Assembly (NCBI GenBank): GCA_023430685.1
Contig: JAEYZH010000132.1
Location: 1 to 56,540, forward strand
Source of the DNA: Pseudomonadota bacterium
GTDB taxonomy: Bacteria; Pseudomonadota; Gammaproteobacteria; Xanthomonadales; Rhodanobacteraceae
Direction of reading: 5' to 3'
Length of the DNA stretch: 56,540 bases
A program made the translations under genes and the position numbers. The notes under the pieces are model-generated. The model saw nothing but the letters and a program-made list of their open reading frames with translations. It searched no databases and was not told the origin of the DNA. Positions 7,634-16,313 of the stretch are shown here, piece after piece. The first letter of the stretch is position 1. The number at the start of each line of letters is the position of its first letter.

Positions 7634-9127
7634 TTGGACAGGATATTCGTCGGCAAGGGCGATGCCGAAGTCTGGCTGCTGCCGAAATACGCCAATCGCC
7701 ACGGCATGGTCGCGGGTGCGACCGGCACCGGCAAGTCGGTGTCGCTGATGCTGCTCGCAGAAGGGTTCTCGCGCCTCGGCGTGCCGACCTTCCTCGCGGA
7801 CGTCAAGGGTGACCTTGCCGGGCTGTCGCAGGCCGGCGCGATGAACGACAAGCTCAAGGCGCGCATCGACAGGCTCGGCATCGACTGGGCGCCGAACGCG
7901 AATCCGGTGGTGTTCTGGGACATCTATGGCCAGTCGGGCCACCCCGTGCGCACGACGATTTCCGAGATGGGACCGAACCTGCTCGCGCGACTGATGGAAC
8001 TCAACGACACGCAGTCGGGCGTGCTCGAAGTCGTGTTCAAGGCCGCCGACGACGAGGGCCTGCTGCTGCTCGACCTCAAGGACCTGCGCGCGCTGCTGAA
8101 CTGGGCGGCGGAGAACGCCAAGGCGATCTCGAGCAAGTACGGCCTGATCTCGAAACCCTCGCTCGCGGCCGTGCAGCGTGCGCTGCTTTCGCTCGAGCAG
8201 GCCGGAGGCGATGCGTTCTTCGGCGAGCCCGCGCTCGACCTCGCCGATTTCATGCGCCAGGACATGTCCGGTCGCGGCGTCGTCAACATCCTCGCGGCGG
8301 ACCAGCTGATCCTGAAACCCAAGCTCTACACGACGTTCCTGCTGTGGATGCTCTCGGAGTTGTTCGAAACGCTGCCCGAAGTCGGCGACCTCGATCGGCC
8401 CAAGCTCGTGTTCTTCTTCGACGAAGCGCACCTGCTGTTCGACGACGCGCCGCCCGCGCTGCGCCAGCGCGTTGAGCAGGTCGTGCGCCTGATCCGCTCG
8501 AAAGGCGTCGGCGTCTATTTCTGCTCGCAGCAACCCGACGACGTGCCCGACGACGTGCTCGGGCAGCTCGGCAACCGCATCCAGCACGCGCTGCGCGCGT
8601 TCACGCCGCGCGACCAGAAGGCCGTGAAGGCCGCGGCCGAGACCTTCGCGCCGAACCCGAAGGTCGACGTGGTCGAGGCGATCACGCAGCTCGCGGTCGG
8701 CGAAGCGCTGGTGTCGACGCTGCAGGACAAGGGCATTCCATTGCCGGTCGAGCGCGTGCTCGTGTCTTCCCCGGGTTGCCGCATCGGCACGATCGACGCG
8801 GCCGAGCGTGCGACCGTGCGCGCGCGTTCGCCCGTCGGCGCGAAGTACGACACCGCCATCGACCGCGAGTCGGCGTTCGAACTGCTCGCGCGACGCGCCG
8901 GCGAAGCAGCCTCGCAGGTCCCGGAATCGCCGGACCGGAAGCCGGGCCGCACGCCCGCTGGCGAGAAGGGAGAGGGCGGCTGGACCGGCGCCGCGAAGGA
9001 CATGGTGTTCGGCACCGGTCGCCGCCAAGGCATGCTTGAAGCATTCGCGAAGTCCGCGATGCGCAACATCGGCGGCCAGGTGGGCCGCTCGATCCTGCGC
9101 GGCGTGTTCGGCACGATGCGGCGTTGA
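7634..9127 (+). CDS. HerA-like AAA+ ATPase (DUF853 family)
   Basis: 497 residues from a TTG start preceded by GAGGAG. The conserved N-terminus (RIFVGKGDAEVWLLPKYANR) begins directly after it, and longer reads from upstream ATGs would add non-conserved basic sequence. Walker A GATGTGKS (28-35) and Walker B LVFFFDEAHL (Asp263, Glu264) are intact. The middle region contains SQQPDDVPDDVLGQLGNRIQHALRAFT, typical of this HerA/FtsK-superfamily group. Its cellular role is not established; DNA-linked motor activity is only inferred from family relatives. Confidence 0.88.
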   Translation: MDRIFVGKGDAEVWLLPKYANRHGMVAGATGTGKSVSLMLLAEGFSRLGVPTFLADVKGDLAGLSQAGAMNDKLKARIDRLGIDWAPNANPVVFWDIYGQSGHPVRTTISEMGPNLLARLMELNDTQSGVLEVVFKAADDEGLLLLDLKDLRALLNWAAENAKAISSKYGLISKPSLAAVQRALLSLEQAGGDAFFGEPALDLADFMRQDMSGRGVVNILAADQLILKPKLYTTFLLWMLSELFETLPEVGDLDRPKLVFFFDEAHLLFDDAPPALRQRVEQVVRLIRSKGVGVYFCSQQPDDVPDDVLGQLGNRIQHALRAFTPRDQKAVKAAAETFAPNPKVDVVEAITQLAVGEALVSTLQDKGIPLPVERVLVSSPGCRIGTIDAAERATVRARSPVGAKYDTAIDRESAFELLARRAGEAASQVPESPDRKPGRTPAGEKGEGGWTGAAKDMVFGTGRRQGMLEAFAKSAMRNIGGQVGRSILRGVFGTMRR

Positions 9128-9356
9128 AGGCGGCGGACGGGCCCACGCAGCGGGTTTGCAGGACGTTCCGTCTCGTGTGCTTCGCGTGCCTCGTGTCCCG
9201 GTCCTTGCGCGTTCGAAGCGTGCGTCGCCTCGGCCCTGCTCGGCGAGGCGAGGCGAGCCCTCGCCGGATGCGCGGGACTGACGATTTCCTCGCGGTTTTC
9301 GATCGGCGATGCGGCTGCAATGGGTCGCCCCGAGGGAGGGCGCCGCGGAGTGCCGC

Positions 9357-10625
9357 ATGGGAATCGATGCGTACGGGGTTCCACCGGGCGAGCGCCTGCG
9401 CGACAGCCTGAGCTACGTGCTTCAACCGACCGCGTTGGCCGTGCTCGCGGCGCTGGCACTCGCGCATCTCGCGACCTGGCTGCCGCTCGGGTTCGTGGTC
9501 GGCTTGCTGGCCTGGGCCGCGCTCCTCAAGTATGCGTTCGAGTGCCTGCGCCTGCGTGCGCATGGTCGCACGCGCGCGCCCCGTCCTTCGCTCCACATCG
9601 AGGACGGCCTCGGCTGGGCGCACCTGTGGCTGCAGGTGATCGCGTTCGCGCTCAACGTGATCGCGTTCGTCGCGTTCGGCGCGATCGCGGGCGGCGTCGT
9701 CGCGCTGATGCTCGCGCTGGCGCTGCCAGCCGCCGTGATCACTCTCGTGCTCGACGAGAACCTGCCGCGCGCACTCGATCCGCGCGCCTGGATCGTGGTC
9801 GCGCAGCGCATCGGCCCGCCCTACTTCGTTGCCGCTGCGCTGCAATTGGCGTTCAACCTCGCGGCGCCGCAGGCGCAAGCCCTGGCGGTGCCGGGCCTGC
9901 CGCCCGCACTCGTGCTCGTCGCCTTCATGTTCCTCGTGCATGGCGTGGTGCTCGCGAACTTCCACCTGATGGGTCGCCTGCTCAACGAATTCCACGACGA
10001 ACTCGGATTCGAACCCGACGAACGCGTGCTGCCAGCAGCGCCGGACGCAGGCAGCGCCGACCAGGGCTTGCTCGAGCAAGCCGCCACGCTCGCACGCGGG
10101 GGCCAGTCCGCCGCCGCGTGCGACATGCTGGGCCGGCGCGTGCGCGCGCGTGACGCGGGCGAGGCGGTGCACGCGCAATACCACCGCTTGCTGGTCCAGC
10201 TGGACCGGCGCGAGGAATGCCTGCGCCATGGACGCGAGTGGATCGCGCTGCTGCTCGACCAGGGCAAGGATCGCCGCGTCGTCGAAGTCGCGCGCGCATG
10301 CCTTGCACTCGATCCGGCGTTCGAGCCGACTTCGCCCGACGACGTCGCGCGCGTGGCCGCGAAGGCCGGCGAGGCGGGCGCGACGCAGGTCGCGCTGGCG
10401 CTCGTCGCGATGTTCCATCGCCGGCATCCGAGGCATCGCGACGTCCCGCGCAACGGCCTGCTCGCGGCCCGCCTGATGGCCGAGCGCATGGGCAAGGACG
10501 CGACCGCGCGCGTTCTGCTCGACCAGTTGCTGCGCGACCATCCGGATCATCCGATGACGCCCGAGATCGGCGAGTATCGACGCCGTCTCGGACAGCTCGC
10601 GACAGCGGCGCGGGCCGGAGGCTGA
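9357..10625 (+). CDS. Multi-pass membrane protein with C-terminal TPR-like domain
   Basis: 422 residues from the ATG at 9357, chosen because GGAG lies 6 nt upstream; an in-frame ATG at 9309 lacks a site. About five hydrophobic segments occupy residues 20-200 (for example AVLAALALAHLATWLPLGFVVGLLAW, broken by polar links). A soluble region of about 190 residues follows, rich in Ala, Arg and Leu. Its helical pairs, such as LLEQAATLARGGQSAAACDM and LLVQLDRREECLRHG, resemble tetratricopeptide repeats. I cannot name a family. Confidence 0.78.
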   Translation: MGIDAYGVPPGERLRDSLSYVLQPTALAVLAALALAHLATWLPLGFVVGLLAWAALLKYAFECLRLRAHGRTRAPRPSLHIEDGLGWAHLWLQVIAFALNVIAFVAFGAIAGGVVALMLALALPAAVITLVLDENLPRALDPRAWIVVAQRIGPPYFVAAALQLAFNLAAPQAQALAVPGLPPALVLVAFMFLVHGVVLANFHLMGRLLNEFHDELGFEPDERVLPAAPDAGSADQGLLEQAATLARGGQSAAACDMLGRRVRARDAGEAVHAQYHRLLVQLDRREECLRHGREWIALLLDQGKDRRVVEVARACLALDPAFEPTSPDDVARVAAKAGEAGATQVALALVAMFHRRHPRHRDVPRNGLLAARLMAERMGKDATARVLLDQLLRDHPDHPMTPEIGEYRRRLGQLATAARAGG

Positions 10626-10729
10626 GCCGGAAGCGCGAAGGCCGGGGGTGCGTGCTCACTGTTCCACCTCGCGCGGCCGCGACCTACCATCGCGGCTTGC
10701 GCCTCGCGGCGCGGATACTGGAGGAGTGC

Positions 10730-11236
10730 ATGGGCCGCTGGCGACCGCCATCCGCTGCCTCGACCGCGATGATCACGCCGGACGGCCACCAGCGCCTCAA
10801 GCAGGAGCTCGACGAGCTCTGGCGCCTGCGGCGTCCGGAGGTCGTGCGCGCACTCGCCGCCGCCGCGGCCGAGGGCGATCGTTCGGAGAACGCCGAGTAC
10901 ACCTATCGCAAGAAGCAGCTCGGCGAGATCGACCGACGCGTGCGCTACCTCGGCTCCCGCCTCGAACAGCTGCGCGTGGTCGCCACGCACCCGACCGACC
11001 CGGGCGCGGTCTACTTCGGCGCATGGTTCCGCGTCGAGGACGATGCCGGCGACGAGCACGTCTACCGCATCGTCGGCCCCGACGAGACCGATGCCGCGCG
11101 CGGCTGGATCAGCATCGATTCGCCGCTCGCGCGCGCCGCGCTGAAACGTCGTGCAGGCGACGGCTTCGAGGCGGACCTGCCGGCCGGGCGCGCCGGCTAC
11201 GTGATTCTCGAGGTCGGCTACGCGCCGATCGGCTGA
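10730..11236 (+). CDS. greB: Transcription elongation factor GreB
   Basis: 168 residues, with GAGGAG just upstream of the ATG at 10730. Gre factors enter the RNA polymerase secondary channel and stimulate cleavage of backtracked RNA. The N-terminal coiled coil (LKQELDELWRLRRPEVVRAL...) has the acidic tip EGDRSENAEY. The C-terminal FKBP-like domain carries YRIVGPDE. The family's PL-A-ALL segment is SPLARAALKRR. KKQLGEIDRRVRYL fits GreB better than GreA. Confidence 0.92.
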   Translation: MGRWRPPSAASTAMITPDGHQRLKQELDELWRLRRPEVVRALAAAAAEGDRSENAEYTYRKKQLGEIDRRVRYLGSRLEQLRVVATHPTDPGAVYFGAWFRVEDDAGDEHVYRIVGPDETDAARGWISIDSPLARAALKRRAGDGFEADLPAGRAGYVILEVGYAPIG

Positions 11237-11265
11237 TCGGCGGCGCGCAGGCGCCGAAACGAAAC

Positions 11266-11285
11266 GGGGCGGCCGAAGCCGCCCC
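11266..11285. terminator. GC-rich hairpin between greB and the convergent SRPBCC gene
   Basis: Perfect 8-bp stem GGGGCGGC/GCCGCCCC with a CGAA tetraloop, between two convergent stop codons. There is no uridine run on either strand, so it may act with Rho or simply as a transcript-end stabiliser. Confidence 0.6.
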
Positions 11286-11310
11286 GTCGTCGTTGCGCGA
11301 TGCGCGTCGC

Positions 11311-12474
11311 CTACTGCTGGATCGGCAGGTAGACGCGGAACGTCTGCTCGCCCTCGAGCACGTCGGGCGGGGAAACCATCTCGTCCCAGAACCGGCCGAG
11401 CGCGTATTCGCTGTACTTGTAGCCGTGCGTTTCCGCGTATGCCTTCTGGTTCAGGCGCAGCAACGGAAGCGCCGCCGGGCTGCCGGTGTATTCGGTGTAG
11501 AGCGCGCGCCCGCCGTACCAGATCGCCGCGCGCACGTTGCCTTCGACGACGAGCATGCCGCTGTCGTCCTTCTGGCCCGTCGTCAGCGGCGCGGGTTCAC
11601 CCTCTTCCTCGTCGGCGGTGTCGTCGAGCACCGACTTCGCCACCGGCGTCTCGATCGTGTAGGTCTGGCCATCCAGCGTGAACGAGGTCGCGTTGACCGG
11701 CACCGCGACCGCGAAATCGTACTCTTCCTCGCCCCAGTTCGTCGTGATCGTCGTGATCGGACCCGCGGCCTCGAGGCCGATCTTGGTCATCGTCGCGTGG
11801 ATCTCGTTGAGCGCGGCCTCGGTCGCGATCGAGACGTCGTCGAGCGTGCGCGGCGCGCGCGTCTCCACCAGGAGCATCGGCTTCGCGACGACTTCGACGA
11901 CGCGGATGTCCTGGTCCTTGTAATCGGTGTTCGGAAAGCCCGCGAGCATCGCCGACAGGTTGTTGAGGCTGCCCTGGATCAGCGCCGCGGGATCGCCGTT
12001 GATGTACATGCCGGCATAGCGCCACAGCAGGTTCATGCCGTAGTCGACATCGTAGGCGACGTTGATCTTGATGGTCTTGCCATTGGCCTGCGGCAGCAGC
12101 GAAACCGTGTAGGTCTTGTTCTCGCCCGCCCAGTCGTTGTCGACCTTGATCGTGACCTTGCTGTCCTGCTCGGAAGAGGCGATCTGCAGGCTGCCGTCGC
12201 CGATCTTCTTGGAGGTGCTCGTCCACGCGACCTTCGCGCCGGGACCTTCGTCCGGACCCGACAGGCGCATCTGCACGTTCGGGTCGAAGTTGCGCAATCC
12301 CGACCATTGCGGATAGCGGCGGAACGTATTGACCGAATCGTAGACCTGGCGCAGCGGACTGGAGACCTCCACGGTGCGCTCGACATGCCCATGGCTCGGC
12401 AGCACGAGGCCGACGACGACCGCCAGCACGACCACGATCAGCAGGGCGATCAGAATTTCGACAATACGAATCAT
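11311..12474 (-). CDS. Membrane-anchored SRPBCC (START-like) plus GyrI-like ligand-binding protein
   Basis: 387 residues. One N-terminal membrane helix (5-26) precedes an SRPBCC/polyketide-cyclase-like domain (about 30-170, HVERTVEVSSPLRQVYDSVNTFRRYPQW). A C-terminal region (about 205-387) resembles GyrI/effector-binding domains, as in VVEVVAKPMLLVETRAP and the KYSEYALGRFWDEMVSP end. Both halves are hydrophobic-ligand-binding folds. Tethering suggests periplasmic or membrane-face binding of a lipid or small molecule. The ligand is unknown. An acidic DDTADEEEGEP insert lies in the second half. Confidence 0.75.
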   Translation of the reverse strand: MIRIVEILIALLIVVVLAVVVGLVLPSHGHVERTVEVSSPLRQVYDSVNTFRRYPQWSGLRNFDPNVQMRLSGPDEGPGAKVAWTSTSKKIGDGSLQIASSEQDSKVTIKVDNDWAGENKTYTVSLLPQANGKTIKINVAYDVDYGMNLLWRYAGMYINGDPAALIQGSLNNLSAMLAGFPNTDYKDQDIRVVEVVAKPMLLVETRAPRTLDDVSIATEAALNEIHATMTKIGLEAAGPITTITTNWGEEEYDFAVAVPVNATSFTLDGQTYTIETPVAKSVLDDTADEEEGEPAPLTTGQKDDSGMLVVEGNVRAAIWYGGRALYTEYTGSPAALPLLRLNQKAYAETHGYKYSEYALGRFWDEMVSPPDVLEGEQTFRVYLPIQQ

Positions 12475-12675
12475 CCGAGGGTTCTCCAGAGCTCTGCGTT
12501 CGGCGCCAGGCCCACGACCGTGGCGGTCGCCGGCTTGCAGCCGATCCCCATGCGCACGCGCGCGGCCCCGCGATGGCGGGACAAGGGGGCGATGGTACTG
12601 GACTCCGGGGCCTGTGCGCCATGCCTGCCCCGAGGCCGGGCGCGCCCGCAGCGCCGATCCGACGTATCTCGACGA

Positions 12676-13317
12676 TCAGACGATGCCGAGCTCGAACGCC
12701 TTCAGCACCGCGCGCGTGCGGTCGCGCACGCCGAGCTTGGAAAGGATATTGGAGACATGATTCTTCACCGTTCCCTCGGCGACGCCGAGCGAATTGGCGA
12801 TCTCCTTGTTGCTGTAGCCGCCGGCCATCAGGCGCAGGATTTCGGTCTCGCGTTCGGTCAGCGGGTCGGGGCGGTCGAGGCTCGTGAACTCGTTGTGCAT
12901 GCGCTCCAAACCCGAGAGCAGGCGCTGGGTCACCATCGGCGCGACCAGCGATCCGCCATCGGCGACCGTGCGAACCGCGCCGACCAGCTGGTCGAGCGAG
13001 ACGTCCTTGAGCAGGTAGCCCCTCGCGCCGGCCTTGAGCCCGGCCAGCACCAGCTGGTCGTCGTCGAACGTGGTCAGGATGATCGTCGGCGGCAGCGCGT
13101 TGCGCGCCGACAGCGCGTTCAGCACGTCGAGGCCGGACATGCCCGGCATGCGCATGTCCAGCAGCACGACGTCGGGCTTGACCTCGGGGATCGTCTCGAC
13201 CGCCTGCGCGCCGTCGCCCGCTTCGGCGACCACGCGGATCGAGTCGGACAGCTCCAGCAGCGAGCGGATGCCCTGGCGCACCAGGGTCTGGTCGTCGACG
13301 AGGCATACCTGGATCAT
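12676..13317 (-). CDS. LuxR/NarL-type response regulator
   Basis: 213 residues. The receiver domain has DD at 8-9, phospho-acceptor Asp54 (VLLDMRMPG), Thr in ILTTFDDD and Lys in YLLKDVS. The C-terminal LuxR-type HTH (about 148-210) contains LTERETEILRLMAGGYSNKEIANSLGV split over its helices. The start overlaps the stop of the histidine kinase gene (ATGA), so the two form one translation-coupled pair. The nearest well-known relatives in layout are DesR and LiaR. Targets are unknown; the direct repeats at 14.5 kb are candidate sites. Confidence 0.93.
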   Translation of the reverse strand: MIQVCLVDDQTLVRQGIRSLLELSDSIRVVAEAGDGAQAVETIPEVKPDVVLLDMRMPGMSGLDVLNALSARNALPPTIILTTFDDDQLVLAGLKAGARGYLLKDVSLDQLVGAVRTVADGGSLVAPMVTQRLLSGLERMHNEFTSLDRPDPLTERETEILRLMAGGYSNKEIANSLGVAEGTVKNHVSNILSKLGVRDRTRAVLKAFELGIV

Positions 13318-14513
13318 TGCGTTCCCTCCAGCGGCAGCAAGGCGTCGAGCGCGAAGCCGCGGCCACGCCCGGTGGCGATTTCGAGTCGACCGCCGAACTG
13401 CGCGAGGCGCTCGCGCATGCCCGACAGCCCGTTGCCCTGGCGAAACTCGGGCGCGCCCTGGCCGTCGTCCTGCGCGCGGATCACCATCTGGCGATCCGCG
13501 GTGCGCTCGAAGCGCAACCAGAGGTTGCGTGCGCCCGCATGGCGCACCGTGTTGGTGATGATTTCCTGCGCGCAGCGCAACAGCACCTGCGCGCGGCGCG
13601 GATCCTCGACGCTGAAGCGCGGCGGCAGCTCGAGGTGGATCGCGAGCCCGGGCACGCCTTCGGTCAGGTTGCGCAGCGCATGCGTGAGGTCGATGCTGTC
13701 GCCCTCGCGCAGCTGGCTGACCACTTCGCGCACGTCGCCGAGCAGCAGCTTGGCCACCGACTGCGCCTGGCACACGTGTTCCTTCGCCTGCCCCTGCACG
13801 AGGTGGCTCGCGACCTCGAGGTTGAGGCTGAGCGCGGTCAGGTGATGGCCGATCAGGTCGTGCAGCTCGCGCGAAATCCGCATGCGCTCGGCCAGGCGAC
13901 TCGACTCGGCCAGCAGCGTGCGTGTCGCGCGCAATTCCGAATTGAGCCGCCGCTGCTCCTCGCGCGCCTCGACCTGCTGCTTGGTCACCAGCGCCGTGAC
14001 GAACGCGAGCACGATGAAGCCGAGGTAGAGGCTCGACTGCAGGAACGCATCGGCGAGGCTGAACACCGGTTCGCGGATGCTCGCGAACACCGGCACCAGC
14101 GAGAAGTTCTGCAACACCATCCACGCGATCCCGACCCGCAAAGGCAGCAGCCACGGCAACACCACCGCGACCACCGCGAGCAGCAATGCCGAAATGCCGC
14201 TCTGGCTGAACCAGCCGATCGCGACCGCCATCACGTTGAGCACGACCAGCAAGCCGATCTGCACCGCACGTCGCAGGCGCGTGCGCCGCCGGTCGCCGAG
14301 GTCGCGCGTGAGGTACCAGTAGACGACGCCGAACACGATGTAGCAGCCGAGCCACAGCGGCACGTAGGCGGTCGGAAGCTGCTTCTGCGCGAGGTCCTCG
14401 ACGAGCGCCGGGTAGCGCAGGAACGGCGTGCCGACGCTGGCGTACTGGAACAGCCCGGCGTAGCGGAGCAACTGGATATGGTCGAAGTGCGGCCACGGCA
14501 TGGCCTGCATCAT
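13314..14513 (-). CDS. DesK/NarX-type sensor histidine kinase
   Basis: 399 residues. Five or six hydrophobic segments fill residues 15-175 with no large extracellular domain. A coiled-coil linker follows (VEAREEQRRLNSELRATRTLL). The HisKA_3 block has the phospho-acceptor His218 in SRELHDLIGHHLTALSLN. The HATPase domain shows NTVRHAGA and GLSGMRERLAQFGG. Intramembrane sensing, perhaps of membrane state, fits this architecture but is inference. The ATG at 14513 has no clear ribosome site and lies beside a 9-bp GC hairpin. Confidence 0.92.
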   Translation of the reverse strand: MMQAMPWPHFDHIQLLRYAGLFQYASVGTPFLRYPALVEDLAQKQLPTAYVPLWLGCYIVFGVVYWYLTRDLGDRRRTRLRRAVQIGLLVVLNVMAVAIGWFSQSGISALLLAVVAVVLPWLLPLRVGIAWMVLQNFSLVPVFASIREPVFSLADAFLQSSLYLGFIVLAFVTALVTKQQVEAREEQRRLNSELRATRTLLAESSRLAERMRISRELHDLIGHHLTALSLNLEVASHLVQGQAKEHVCQAQSVAKLLLGDVREVVSQLREGDSIDLTHALRNLTEGVPGLAIHLELPPRFSVEDPRRAQVLLRCAQEIITNTVRHAGARNLWLRFERTADRQMVIRAQDDGQGAPEFRQGNGLSGMRERLAQFGGRLEIATGRGRGFALDALLPLEGTQ

Positions 14514-14521
14514 AGGCCGAC

Positions 14522-14615
14522 CCGGGCGGCGATGAGCCGCCCGGAAGTCATTGGGGCGCAAGCCGCCCGGAAGTCATTGGCGCGCACGCGGCGACGAGCC
14601 GCCCGGACGTCATCG
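14522..14615. repeat. Hairpin and three direct repeats upstream of the two-component genes
   Basis: AGCCGCCCGGAAGTCATTGG occurs identically at 14535-14554 and 14561-14580. A third copy, degenerate by two bases, is at 14597-14615 (AGCCGCCCGGACGTCATCG). Spacings are 26 and 36 bp. The first copy also forms a 9-bp hairpin CCGGGCGGC/GCCGCCCGG (14522-14530, 14536-14544). A shorter GCGGCGACGAGCC unit recurs at 14588 and 14623. The region is non-coding, between the kinase gene and the divergent GNAT gene. Confidence 0.7.
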
Positions 14616-14716
14616 CGCGCTCGCGGCGACGAGCCACGCGCGGACCGCCGCGCTCGCCCGGGCCCGGTCGTCCCGGGCACCTAACGAATCGCTAACGCGA
14701 TCGCCCGCAGCGCGCC

Positions 14717-14745
14717 ATGACCGCGCAGCGGTCGCATGCGATAAT
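14717..14745 (+). promoter_or_regulatory. Candidate promoter of the GNAT-minC genes
   Basis: ATGACC (14717-14722) and GATAAT (14740-14745) are separated by exactly 17 bp. This would start transcription near 14752 and give a leader of about 55 nt before the ATG at 14807. The -10 is a five-of-six match and the -35 a four-of-six match. Confidence 0.45.
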
Positions 14746-14806
14746 CCCGGGAGCCGCGGACAGCGCCGGCATCGCCTGTCCCGACCGTGTCCCCATGGAG
14801 CAAGAC

Positions 14807-15421
14807 ATGACCTTGAGCATCCGCGACGTGCAACCGCACGACCTCGACTCGGTGCTCGCACTCAACAACGCCGCCGGTTCCACGATCCTGCCGCTGGATG
14901 CCGCCGGCCTGCGCACGCTGTACGAACAGGCCAGCTACTTCCGGCTGGCCGAGGTCGACGGCCACGTGGCCGCGTTCCTCATCGCGTTGCGCGAGGATGC
15001 CGACTACGCGAGCCCGAATTACCAGTGGTTCCGCGAGCACTACGCGCAATTCGTCTACATCGACCGCATCGTCGTGGCCAAGCCGTATCGCGGGCTCGGG
15101 CTCGGCCGCGTGCTGTACGCCGACGTGACGAGCTACGCCGAGACACGCGTGCCGCAACTGGCGTGCGAGGTGTTCCTCGAACCGCGCGACGACGTCTCGC
15201 TGCTGTTCCACGGTACCTGGGGTTTCCAGGAAGTCGGGCAGCAGGTGATGCCTGCGGTCGGTCGGCGCGTCGCGCTGCTGGCCAAGACGTTGTGCAGCTA
15301 CCCGTACGTGCGCGAGACCTACCTGCAGGGTCCGACCGGCCGACTGCCCGACCTGCCCTGGCTCGACGAACGCTCGCGCGCGATCGAACCCCGCGGCGCG
15401 CGCGCCGCCGGCGGCGCATGA
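14807..15421 (+). CDS. GNAT-family N-acetyltransferase
   Basis: 204 residues from the ATG at 14807 with GGAG upstream. The acetyl-CoA-binding motif IVVAKPYRGLGLGRVLYAD (about 88-106) is a good match to GNAT motif A. The following block, ACEVFLEPRDDVSLLFHGTWGFQEVG, is the usual C-terminal half. The substrate is not predictable. Its stop overlaps the minC start (ATGA), so it is probably expressed with the Min division genes. Confidence 0.88.
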   Translation: MTLSIRDVQPHDLDSVLALNNAAGSTILPLDAAGLRTLYEQASYFRLAEVDGHVAAFLIALREDADYASPNYQWFREHYAQFVYIDRIVVAKPYRGLGLGRVLYADVTSYAETRVPQLACEVFLEPRDDVSLLFHGTWGFQEVGQQVMPAVGRRVALLAKTLCSYPYVRETYLQGPTGRLPDLPWLDERSRAIEPRGARAAGGA

Positions 15422-16200
15422 GCGCGGCCACCGGCACGACCGTCGCCGGCACGCTCGAGCCGGTCGCGGAGATCAAGTTCGGCCAGGTCGGCATCGCCAA
15501 CCTCAAGCTCAAGCGGCTTGATCCGGACGGCCTGCTCGGCGAACTGCGCGAGAAGGTCGCGAGCGCGGAGAAACTTTTCCTGCGCGCCCCGGTCGTGCTC
15601 GACCTCAGCCACCTGCCTTCATTACCGCCGCTCGAAGTGGTGCGCGACCTGCTCGAACGGATCCGCTCCTCGGGCATGCTCCCCGTCGGGCTCTCCTACG
15701 GCACCAGCGAGAACGAGCGCATCGCGATCGAACTCGGCGTGCCCGTCATCGCGAAGTTCCGCGCGGCCTACGAGCGCGCCGCGGACGAACCTGCGAAGGC
15801 GATGCCGGCGTCGACGAGCGAGCCCGCGCCACCCGCAGCGCGCCCTGAACCAGGGCCAATCCAGCCGGCGAGCGCGGCAGGCATGCTGCACGACAAGCCG
15901 GTGCGTTCGGGCCAGCAGGTGTACGCGCGCGGCCGCGACCTCGTGCTCACCGCACTCGTCGGCAACGGCGCCGAAGTCATCGCCGACGGATCGATCCACG
16001 CCTACGGCGCGCTGCGCGGGCGCGCGCTCGCCGGCGCGCAGGGCGACGAAAGCGCGCGCATCTACTGCCGCGAGTTCCATGCCGAACTCGTCTCGATCGC
16101 GGGCCAATACCGCGTGTTCGAGGACATCCCGAAGGACCTGCGCGGCCAGTCCGTGCAGGCGTGGCTGGAAGGCGACAGGTTGATGCTCCAGAAGCTGTGA
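15418..16200 (+). CDS. minC: Septum site-determining protein MinC
   Basis: 260 residues. MinC, recruited by MinD, antagonises FtsZ polymerisation near the poles. An N-terminal FtsZ-inhibiting domain (about 15-120) is followed by a Pro/Ala-rich linker. The C-terminal beta-helix domain (about 160-260) contains RSGQQVYARGRDLVL, GAEVIADGSIHAYG, RALAGAQGD and ARIYCREFHAELVSIAG. It overlaps the upstream GNAT stop by 4 bp. MinD follows after a 113-bp gap that contains a repeat. Confidence 0.95.
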   Translation: MSAATGTTVAGTLEPVAEIKFGQVGIANLKLKRLDPDGLLGELREKVASAEKLFLRAPVVLDLSHLPSLPPLEVVRDLLERIRSSGMLPVGLSYGTSENERIAIELGVPVIAKFRAAYERAADEPAKAMPASTSEPAPPAARPEPGPIQPASAAGMLHDKPVRSGQQVYARGRDLVLTALVGNGAEVIADGSIHAYGALRGRALAGAQGDESARIYCREFHAELVSIAGQYRVFEDIPKDLRGQSVQAWLEGDRLMLQKL

Positions 16201-16203
16201 GTG

Positions 16204-16297
16204 GTGATTGGTGATTCGCCGATGCGCGTTTCGCGAACGACAAAGGGGTCACCCTTTCCCGAACCACCAATCACCCATCACCCATCACGAATCACGT
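16204..16297. repeat. Inverted, reiterated GTGATTGGTG repeat between minC and minD
   Basis: GTGATTGGTG (16204-16213) is matched by its exact complement CACCAATCAC (16265-16274). The right arm continues into tandem CATCACC units and CACGAATCAC. The repeat ends immediately before the minD ribosome site GGGAG (16301-16305). Like the repeats at 2.75 and 31.04 kb, it is low-complexity and adjoins a start codon. Confidence 0.6.
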
Positions 16298-16313
16298 ACC
16301 GGGAGATACACCA

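Noticed and set aside
8682..10550. Long minus-strand frame opposite the membrane-protein gene
   Set aside because: Composition is typical of an antisense frame. The plus-strand reading gives credible membrane helices and a ribosome site.
14535..14635. CRISPR-like repeats
   Set aside because: Only three copies, of uneven spacing (26 and 36 bp) with spacers of 6 and 16 bp, and no cas genes.
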